Positions 59,501 to 64,000 of a stretch of DNA of 64,000 nucleotides are shown piece by piece. A program made the translations under genes and the position numbers. The stretch is taken from NCBI GenBank assembly GCA_031216445.1, contig CM062197.1, forward strand, positions 2,707,501-2,771,500, in the 5' to 3' direction. Each line of letters begins with the position of its first letter. The stretch's first letter is position 1. This DNA comes from Lateolabrax maculatus. Taxonomy: Eukaryota > Chordata > Actinopteri > Acropomatiformes > Lateolabracidae. The notes beneath the pieces are model-generated. The model saw nothing but the letters and a program-made list of their open reading frames with translations. It was not told the DNA's origin and did not search any database.

Positions 59501-60723
59501 CACATGCAAACACAGATCACTGGATCATAGTTTATAATCTGTGAGTGTGGGGAGTGGTTCAAGGGGACACTTAACTGGTTGCATCATTTTAATTTTGATC
59601 AGAGACCACATGACTCATCTGAGAGTTTGTTTTTCATCGTAACATTTTCAGCAGAGCGAGAGAATAAATGGGGCCGTGGGTAAAACGTTCAGTTCATTTT
59701 CCCTTTCAGTTTTTTGTTAATTGTTCTCATATCAGTGCTTTGTTATATTATGCCCTGGAAATAAACAGGGCAAATAAATAGAAATAAATAGAGAAATGTC
59801 AGGAAGAGCAACAAAGGAAGGTCCTCCAGGACGGACCAACATGTAAAATATGTCATATGAGAGTTTAGACACACTTAAAGACAGCAGCTATAAAAACATG
59901 TTAAAAAAAACTGGAGCAATTTCTTTCTTTGCCTGTTGGTGGCAACATCAGCATCTCCATTCAGTGGCCACTTTATTATCTTAACAGCTCAGCCATAAAC
60001 TCCATAATACCTTTACAAATTTTACACTCAGGTTTTAGTGACTCAATTACTATAATACTAAGAGTTGCTTCTAATCGTTTACAAACCCCATTTACAAACA
60101 TGAGGGGTGCAACATGTTACAAGCAGCTCTGAACATAATGCAGCCCAGTACAACACCAGCACTAACTGTGACCTCAGTGTAATTTAATTAACACCTCTGT
60201 GACCGTGACCGGCATCTTAACAGCAGATTAAAAGCAGATGAGTTGTATTTGATTCCATTAGATTGTGCAGGTGTACCTAATAAAGCGGACACTGAGTGTA
60301 CATCTGCAGCTCTGAACTGTGCTGCGGTTACTTTTCTTGCTGACGCTGCAGCTCTGTGATTGGACAACGAAGACACCACCTGGTTTCAGGTCCTGCACGT
60401 CTCTGACAAGGAGCGTCCTTGTTAAATAAACTGCTGAATTATAAATGTGCTGTGACCCTTCATGACTCTGATATTCTCCTTTAATACCTTTGAGGACAGT
60501 TCAGTGTGTGTGTGTGTGTTGGTGGGTGTGTGCGTGCTCCCCGGGGTGTTTGGCGTTGCGTCACACACCGCCCCGCCCCCCCTTGTCTCCCCCTTGACCC
60601 GGCGACTCACCCAGTTGATGAGGATGTATCGTGGCAGAGCGGAGGTGGGCTCCTTCAGGCTGCAGAAGCCGTACATCACCCTGCCGTTGTCAAAGGTCAG
60701 CGTGATCTCTGCCAGACCGCCTC
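42122..60723 (-). CDS. dbn1: Drebrin (spliced, 5' end beyond the window)
   Basis: The CDS is complement(join(42122..42177, 42891..42990, 43077..43561, 43776..43898, 48595..48723, 51127..51241, 51626..51682, 52829..52886, 53567..53718, 54590..54667, 55414..55557, 57207..57281, 60611..60723)), 1,685 nt. All junction phases agree. The product lacks only its first roughly 50 residues, which lie beyond the right edge. In order it has the rest of the ADF-homology domain (MYGFCSLKEP, YILINW, VGEDVPDARKCACASHVA, EVIVNASSLEDID), the NREEFWEQAK block, a charged coiled coil, AIIAQRSGNPREFFKQ, a Ser/Pro segment, an acidic low-complexity tail and the conserved end EIDITCWDTDP. Drebrin binds F-actin sides and stabilises it in dendritic spines. 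It is convergent with prr7, as in human. Total length about 610 aa against 649 in human. Confidence 0.95.
42891..42990 (-). CDS. dbn1: dbn1 exon with FYNKPP motif
   Basis: It encodes ASEGYFSQSQEEEFGQSEES and then SAKPAPVFYNKPP, aligning with human ASEGYFSQSQEEEFAQSEEL and APPPVFYNKPPE. It is flanked by acceptor ctgacag and donor gtgaga. The Homer-ligand core is PAPVF here in place of PPPVF, so the second proline of a PPxxF motif is Ala. The 713-bp intron downstream (42,178-42,890) shows repeat fragments only. Confidence 0.95.
43077..43561 (-). CDS. dbn1: dbn1 large acidic/low-complexity exon
   Basis: A 485-nt exon entering in phase 1 (Asp split) and leaving in phase 0 at KEGTQ|gtgaga. It encodes the disordered acidic C-terminal region, with SLVNLWDSN, SNLVDLMGD and SSLVDVTAS as three related short motifs (compare the single SLIDLWPGN of human drebrin), then LLSFDDMMDG, and TNGETLLKEGTQ matching human TNGETTQKEGTQ. 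The PPATF Homer motif found in mammals is not present at the equivalent site. Plus-strand frames across it are antisense shadows. Confidence 0.95.
43776..43898 (-). CDS. dbn1: dbn1 exon, VSPIPKIV segment
   Basis: A 123-nt exon, phase 1 at both ends, with acceptor ccctctag and donor gtaaga. It encodes DDDEASTERNMAAVSPIPKI, then VTTPIKEDFSREEEDCRDEW. Sequence similarity to mammalian drebrin is weak here, but phase, position and splice sites place it between the Ser/Pro exon and the acidic exon. Confidence 0.85.
43899..48594 (-). other. dbn1: dbn1 intron, 4.7 kb
   Basis: No convincing further exon is seen. It contains a common fish repeat at 44,340-44,860 (GAAATATCTCAACAACCATC..GGATTACCATGACATTTGC). 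Minus-strand candidates at 46,600-46,780 and 47,510-47,620 have partial splice signals but the wrong phase or no donor. Confidence 0.7.
44340..44860. repeat. Dispersed repeat with 'ctcaacaaccatcagatgg' core
   Basis: The segment contains GAAATATCTCAACAACCATC, ATTACCATGACATTTGCTAC and CTAATGACTTTGGTGATCCT. It is one of the frequently recurring fish interspersed repeats. A short similar fragment lies at about 9,405-9,480. No coding capacity is seen. Confidence 0.5.
48595..48723 (-). CDS. dbn1: dbn1 Ser/Pro-rich cassette exon (drebrin A-type insert)
   Basis: A 129-nt (43-codon) exon, phase 1 at both ends, between acceptor gaccgccag and the strong donor gtaggt. It can be skipped without shifting the frame. 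It encodes GRLDSPFLRQQHSPSSPSPT followed by PPQRGASPLRTPPHARTQPA. Position (after the NPREFFKQ exon), size and the GR..PF plus Ser/Pro composition resemble the neuron-specific insert that distinguishes drebrin A from drebrin E in mammals, about 46 residues from memory. It is GC-rich, so long plus-strand frames (48,412-49,101 and others) overlap it as antisense artefacts. Exon status is inferred from phase, splice sites and composition. Confidence 0.75.
48724..51126 (-). other. dbn1: dbn1 intron, 2.4 kb
   Basis: It contains a purine-rich stretch (48,880-49,260), a run of 16 C (50,458-50,473), an AAGTACTT-family repeat (50,588-50,870) and a candidate 72-nt cassette exon at 50,279-50,350 treated as a finding only. 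Confidence 0.7.
50588..50870. repeat. AAGTACTT-rich dispersed repeat copy
   Basis: It starts CAGTGGTGGAGAGTACTATACTG and ends near ACTTAAGTAAAGGATCTGAGTC. It is the most complete internal match to the family end seen at 61,790 (TTAAGTAAAGGATCTGAATAC). Confidence 0.6.
51127..51241 (-). CDS. dbn1: dbn1 exon, AIIAQR..NPREFFKQ
   Basis: A 115-nt exon between acceptor tttccag and donor gtaaac. It encodes EAKAIIAQRSGNPREFFKQK then ERALTISVDTSPVSIHRT, plus one base of the next codon. Mammalian drebrin has AIIAQRPDNPREFFKQQERV at this position. The phase-1 end fits both the 129-nt cassette exon and the 43,898 exon, consistent with optional inclusion of the cassette. Confidence 0.95.
51626..51682 (-). 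CDS. dbn1: dbn1 57-nt exon, EDLNLDKKETEVE
   Basis: A phase-0 exon of 19 codons, AAEASLEDLNLDKKETEVE, flanked by tgtgcag and gtgagt. The KKETEVE end aligns with KKSESEVE of mammalian drebrin. Its length is a multiple of three in phase 0, so it too could be skipped in frame. Confidence 0.9.
52829..52886 (-). CDS. dbn1: dbn1 58-nt coiled-coil exon
   Basis: The exon supplies the last base of an Arg codon, then KKLLEEEEARERLRSQATI, ending at ATA|gtgagt. The acceptor is aaaacag. It continues the charged helical coiled coil after the ADF-homology domain. Both flanking introns (51,683-52,828 and 52,887-53,566) show no further exon. Confidence 0.9.
53567..53718 (-). CDS. dbn1: dbn1 coiled-coil exon
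   Basis: A 152-nt exon encoding REEEIRKEEEKKKAAEERQR, FEEERMELERKEQENREKRY and RERERQIEEH, plus two bases of an Arg codon, with acceptor gctctccag and donor gtgggg. It matches human [20 protein letters not shown] and REREQQIEEHR. The coiled coil belongs to the actin-bundling region in mammalian drebrin. Confidence 0.97.
54186..54419. repeat. MITE-like repeat with AGGAATAGTTCGACA inverted ends
   Basis: The left end AGGAATAGTTCGACATTTTG (from 54,186) and right end AACTGTCGAACTATTCCTTT (to 54,419) are inverted complements over about 19 bases. The interior has 'ttaaatatgaagctatagcc' and 'gcttagtttagcacaaagactgg', typical of a very common fish repeat. It is a 234-bp insertion in a dbn1 intron with no coding sequence. 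Confidence 0.75.
54590..54667 (-). CDS. dbn1: dbn1 exon, VYEKTNAEVEM..EFWEQAK
   Basis: A 78-nt phase-0 exon, acceptor ctgatgcag and donor gtaaac, encoding GTVYEKTNAEVEMKKINREE then FWEQAK. It corresponds to human GTTYQKTDAAVEMKRINREQ and FWEQAK and links the ADF-homology domain to the coiled coil. Confidence 0.97.
54779..54803. repeat. (TG)n microsatellite
   Basis: About twelve TG dinucleotides in the intron between the VYEKT and EVIVN exons of dbn1. Confidence 0.85.
55170..55330. repeat. AAGTACTT-rich dispersed repeat copy
   Basis: It has TACTCAGTTACCAAGTACATTTAC, GTACTGTACATAAGTAC and CTTGAGTATTTCTATTTTATG, followed by the 'ctccactacatttgtctgacag' body. It lies just downstream of the dbn1 exon ending at 55,414. 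Confidence 0.6.
55414..55557 (-). CDS. dbn1: dbn1 ADF-homology exon, EVIVNASSLEDID
   Basis: A 144-nt phase-0 exon encoding GVEVIVNASSLEDIDPSAIG, QRLTNGTVAVASPVLSRLRT and REEEHADV. It finishes the ADF-homology domain. ASPVLSRLR retains the Ser-Pro matching the human CDK5 site S142 (RLSSPVLHRLR). The donor is gtacga, chosen because it keeps Val before Gly as in human; gtggta one codon earlier is an alternative. The acceptor is ctctccag. Confidence 0.95.
55673..55960. repeat. Teleost LINE/SINE-type repeat
   Basis: It starts AGAATCAGAATCAGCTTTATTGGCCAAGTATGTGAACACAC and continues GGACTTTTGACTCCGGC, the hallmark of a very abundant fish retroposon tail. It lies in a dbn1 intron. Confidence 0.6.
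56031..56524. repeat. Cluster of TG and CA microsatellites
   Basis: Arrays in order are (TG) 56,031-56,072, (CA) 56,165-56,222, a short (CA) 56,243-56,256, (TA) about 56,259-56,274, (CA) about 56,379-56,394 and (CA) about 56,485-56,524. The first two face each other as inverted complements about 92 bp apart. All are in the dbn1 intron 55,558-57,206. Confidence 0.95.
56850..56945. repeat. AAGTACTT-rich dispersed repeat, short copy
   Basis: It has CTACTTAAGTACTTTACTTAAG, GAGGTACTTGTACTTTACTTGAG and TTACTGAGTAACTAG, fitting the family listed at 4,773. Confidence 0.55.
57207..57281 (-). CDS. dbn1: dbn1 ADF-homology exon, VGEDVPDARKCACASH
   Basis: A 75-nt phase-0 exon encoding VGEDVPDARKCACASHVATI then ADFFQ, almost identical to human VGEDVPDARKCACASHVAKV, AEFFQ. 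The acceptor polypyrimidine tract on the minus strand includes 11 consecutive C (57,294-57,304) followed by ctctctcag. The donor is gtcaga. Confidence 0.98.
57282..60610 (-). other. dbn1: dbn1 intron, 3.3 kb
   Basis: No further exon is visible. It holds AT-rich DNA, a repeat fragment around 60,240-60,300 (GTGTACCTAATAAAGCGGACACTGAGTG) related to the one at about 42,290-42,450, and a (TG) run at about 60,503-60,520. The open frames near 58,150-58,570 have no recognisable family. Confidence 0.7.
60611..60723 (-). CDS. dbn1: dbn1 ADF-homology exon, first in the window
   Basis: A 113-nt exon starting with two bases of a split codon, then GGLAEITLTFDNGRVMYGFC and SLKEPTSALPRYILINW, ending at donor gtgagt. 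It matches human VMYGFCSVKDSQAALPKYVLINW. The acceptor is tggtgcag. The preceding residues (the MAGVSF..LYTYEDG part in mammals) were not found up to position 64,000. Confidence 0.97.
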
Positions 60724-61554
60724 CTGCACCACAGAACCACAGACTTCGTTACTATTACAGCACGCTCACAGCCAGGTCTGCTTTTCATGCTTCTGTTAGA
60801 CTGTCCTCTACCAGGGACAAGCTGGTAAAAGATTAACATATTAATCCACTTATGAAAGAAACTGGAAAGCAATCAGAGATCATAAACTTTAACTCTCCAT
60901 GTGTCATTTTAATAACAGAAAATGTTTTGAACTTTCAGTCTGCACCTGGATCTGCAAACAATCATTAAAAATACCTAAATCCTGTCTGGGAACATTGAGG
61001 CTTTGCACAGGGATGAATTTAAAAGTGAATCAGACTCGGACTTATCCCCAGTTAAATGTATCATGTTATTGTAGCGCCACTTATTTGTGAAATGAAACAC
61101 ATTTTATAGGTTCACTCAGAGTTTACACAGGAATCAATTCAATGTATTAATGTTCAATAGTCATAACAAAAAAAGGTATCAATAAATGTTTTCTAGATTT
61201 ACCAAATTTGGTAAAGACTGGATGGGATTCACAGGAGGATTGGGGGGGAAAAGTGTTTTGCCAAGAATTCTAAATTTTTCTATAATTTTCCAAAATCTGA
61301 AGCATGAAAGTTCATTCTTGACCTCAGAAATAGTAGTTTGACAAAACAACCCCAGCTGAAGGTCCCTCCACTTAATAGTGGACTGAGTTTTAGTTTTGGG
61401 TGATTGGGATGAGCTGAGATTTCTTGGATTTCGTAGACACAACTTGGAAAAGAAAATTGCTAAAATTATGTTATCAGGGTTAAGAGATCCATTTAAATTG
61501 AAGTTGGCAAGAAGATGTCTTTTGTGGTTGGAGAATTATTATTCCCCAACTGTT

Positions 61555-61830
61555 TAGCTCAAGTACTAAATTGCTGTACTTACGCACAATTTTGAGGTAC
61601 TTATAAACTGTTATGCTACTGTTTGTATTGACCACCACAGTTAGAAGGAACTTTGCAAATTAAGATTTTATATTAACAACCAACGATCAGTTTATAAAAT
61701 ATAATGCATTGTGACGAGTTGTTAAAATGAATTTATAGGATCTTTACTTGCAATGGATTATATTCACATTGTTTTGTTGTTTCTTTTCCTTAAGTAAAGG
61801 ATCTGAATACTTCTTCCAACACTGTCTGCA
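61555..61830. repeat. AAGTACTT-rich dispersed repeat, most complete copy
   Basis: It runs from GCTCAAGTACTAAATTGCTGTACTTACGC through AATTTTGAGGTACTTATAAACTG to CTTAAGTAAAGGATCTGAATACTTCTTCCAACACTG. The right end is the near inverse of the CAGTGGTGGAA left end of other copies. Confidence 0.65.
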
Positions 61831-62998
61831 GTTTTTGTCCAGGCAGATCAGAAGCAACTTGTTCCAGGCTGCTAGATTTACGCCCCCAGATTAAGATTCT
61901 GTTCTCCATATGTCAGTGGAGCTTCAGACGTCGGAGATGTCAACATACTCATTTGTACACAACACACAAACATGACTGTGGTGTACTGGTTCTGATCCGA
62001 AGAAGCAAATAGATTCCTCTGAGGTTTCCAGTGCAGATGAACAAACTGTGTCTCCTCTCCGTCACTGCTGAAATATTCACGTCTCTCTCAGGAAAAGCTG
62101 CCGACGTGAGGGAGAAGTGGCTCTTCATCATGCATCCCTCCAGCATTAGTGATGCGGACACTTCTCTGTAGTAGCTCCAGTTTATTCCTCTCATGTGATC
62201 AGCGTTTATTTTAATATTCAGGACTTCTGCGTTGATGATTACATTAGACTCACAGAACAAGCCGTGGTTCTCATCAAAAGCAAATCAAAGTAAAACCACA
62301 AGACACGTCCAACTCTTTAACAAAATTCCCCCCGAAAAGACCAAAACCAACAATGTGTTAGTTCATCTCTCAACACTTTCTGACTTCCGTCTGTGGCCCT
62401 CAGCTCCAAGCCTGTTATTTGGCGAATATTTTCACGTTTCACACAGTGTTAGACTGTAGATTGCTCTGCCATATTTTTCTTCAAGCACTAAAACATCCAT
62501 GACTGAGTTTGTGAGCACAACTCTTTCCACCCTGTAGCCATGTTCATGTGAGCAGGTTTACCGACCCTTGTATTTCGTGTGGTTACAAATTATGGTTATA
62601 TCTGCGTTCACCAAGGTAGGAAGGAGGTTTTTGGGTGTCCAGGTAAGTCCAGAAGTAAAAGTCAAGTTTCTCGCTAAATGTGGCGCAATTAATGTGTGTT
62701 TCCATCCACTACTGTTTAGTGAATATAGTTGGGGTTAGTTATAGTTGTGCTAATTCTCCAGTTAGTAGCATTAATCCACCGCAGGAGAAGAGGGCACAAC
62801 GAGATGATGTCATTAGAAGAGCGCCAGTCAAAGCTCAGACATGAAAAACATGACGGAAATATAACATTTCTGTTTGTGAGGAAGGTTACAGTCGCCTCCA
62901 CTAACAGCGAGCAGAAGCAAATGATTAAAAAACAGTTTAAACATTCAACAGTTTCAATCAGCTCACTTTCAAATTCTGGGTCAGTTTTGGATGAAACA

Positions 62999-63077
62999 GT
63001 TACTATGGCGACGTGTTTTGTTTTTAGCTCTAACAACTGAATTTGTTCCTTAAAACTGGCTTCTTCTCCATAGCAAC
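62999..63077. promoter_or_regulatory. Pair of RFX X-box-like motifs in a dbn1 intron
   Basis: GTTACTATGGCGAC (62,999-63,012) fits the two-half-site X-box with one or two mismatches, and CCATAGCAAC (63,068-63,077) is a half site 55 bp on. Function is inferred from motif resemblance only. Confidence 0.25.
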
Positions 63078-63656
63078 AGCAACTCGGGCTGATGTGAGTT
63101 GTAGTATTTAGAGCCATTTGCCATACCAAACTCAGGAGTAAAGCTGAAATAATTCAAAAGGAAGGTTATAATACAAACGTATAATATGGTTAAATTATCC
63201 AGGAGACTCCTGTGGTTTTGTGTAGAGAAACATAAAGGAAATCACTAAAAAAAAACTCCTAATGGGAATTTATGGTGGGCAACAATACCTCTGCTTGTTG
63301 TGTTCATCTGTTTATTGTCCTTAGAAATACCTTACTTACATTTTTACACTAATTGCTTAAATAAATATCTCAAATTTATTTTCTTCCATTGTGTGTGCTC
63401 CTACTGTGGATGAAGACCGAGCACCAGAGTGAAAATTCACACCTAGATCAAAACCATCTTTGTATAATATAGAGAAATTGTGTAATGCACGTCTGAGGTG
63501 CTTCATTATGTATAAGAAGTATATGTTACATGTACGAAAAACTAGATAAATTTGTCTGGAATAGGTGAGACATTTTATTTTTATTGGGTAATATCCATTT
63601 GTGTCTTGCTCATTTATGTATAACACAAGGAACTCCAAAGAAAAAACCCTATATAC

Positions 63657-63678
63657 TGTGTGTGTGTGTGTGTGTGTG
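63657..63678. repeat. (TG)n microsatellite
   Basis: About eleven TG dinucleotides. Confidence 0.85.
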
Positions 63679-64000
63679 GGCATGTGCGTGTCTCAAATAT
63701 GGAGGAGTCTCATTAAACTGTAATGATCATGCAGCGCGTCATTAGCTGCAGTAATAATGAATCCAGCTCTCTGATGGCTCAGTAACAATCAGGAGACAAA
63801 GATGAGGGATGGAAGATAATAAAGCAACAGCAGAACCTGCAGAGCTCATCAGAGATACAACTGCAGGTCTGCAAATTATAACCGTCTCCACGCATGATTT
63901 TAACATGTTTATGGGCAGCCATTTTCATTAAAACATAGAAAGAATAACAGCAAGATGTCACATTTGGGGGGAGATTAAATTCTTGGACTGGATTAATGAC

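Larger units (their letters stand above)
60724..64000 (-). other. dbn1: dbn1 upstream intron, running off the window
   Basis: I found no sequence resembling the first drebrin exons on the minus strand. The interval holds an AAGTACTT-family repeat (61,555-61,830), a pair of X-box-like motifs (62,999-63,077) and a (TG) run (63,657-63,678). The 87-codon minus-strand frame at 61,179-61,442 has no recognisable family. Confidence 0.6.

Noticed and set aside
61179..61442. 87-codon minus-strand frame, possibly a retrotransposon remnant
   Set aside because: No reverse transcriptase or endonuclease motif can be read. The composition is compatible with chance in AT-rich intron DNA.
1..64000. CRISPR arrays, rRNA genes, prophage or bacterial operons
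   Set aside because: None is present. All regular short repeats are micro- or minisatellites and the genome is vertebrate.

Overview
The window looks like teleost (ray-finned fish) nuclear DNA. It is AT-rich and intron-rich, with long CA/TG microsatellites and many short interspersed repeats of kinds that recur across fish genomes (for example the AAGTACTT-rich repeat with CAGTGGTGGAA ends, and the 'TTTATTGATCCC..GGGGAAATTC' and 'CAGCTTTATTGGCCAAGTATGTG' retroposon tails). There is no operon structure and nothing bacterial, phage or viral. The gene calls below rest on reconstructed exons whose splice phases join cleanly and whose peptides match known vertebrate families.

Two convergent genes account for the recognisable coding sequence. 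On the + strand is prr7 (proline-rich 7, synaptic). It has a GC-rich promoter and non-coding exon near 7.6-7.9 kb, a long intron, a first coding exon at 16,092-16,437, a 9.1-kb intron, and a terminal coding exon at 25,572-26,221. The predicted protein is 331 aa. On the - strand is dbn1 (drebrin), read from the right side of the window to its stop codon at 42,122. Thirteen coding exons are present (60,723 down to 42,122, about 560 codons). The first roughly 50 codons lie beyond the right edge. Human PRR7 and DBN1 are also tail-to-tail neighbours on 5q35, so this is conserved microsynteny; here about 15 kb of repeat-bearing DNA separates the two stop codons.

Region by region: 1-7.5 kb is intergenic DNA with dispersed repeats; 7.5-27.3 kb is prr7; 27.3-40.4 kb is the convergent intergenic spacer, with a degenerate minisatellite and a cluster of RFX X-box-like palindromes; about 40.4-64 kb is dbn1, most of it introns rich in microsatellites and MITE-like repeats. 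Both genes encode postsynaptic proteins. PRR7 is a membrane-anchored PSD-95 ligand and drebrin is the spine F-actin side-binding protein, so the pair could share neuronal regulation.

The most notable observations are: a 21-bp coding minisatellite that gives PRR7 a Gly/Gln heptad repeat; a 129-nt phase-symmetric drebrin exon that looks like the counterpart of the mammalian neuron-specific drebrin A insert; degenerate Homer-binding motifs in this drebrin; three short upstream ORFs, one of them a bare ATG-TGA, in the inferred prr7 leader; and an X-box cluster in the spacer. I found no evidence of a wholly new multi-gene system.
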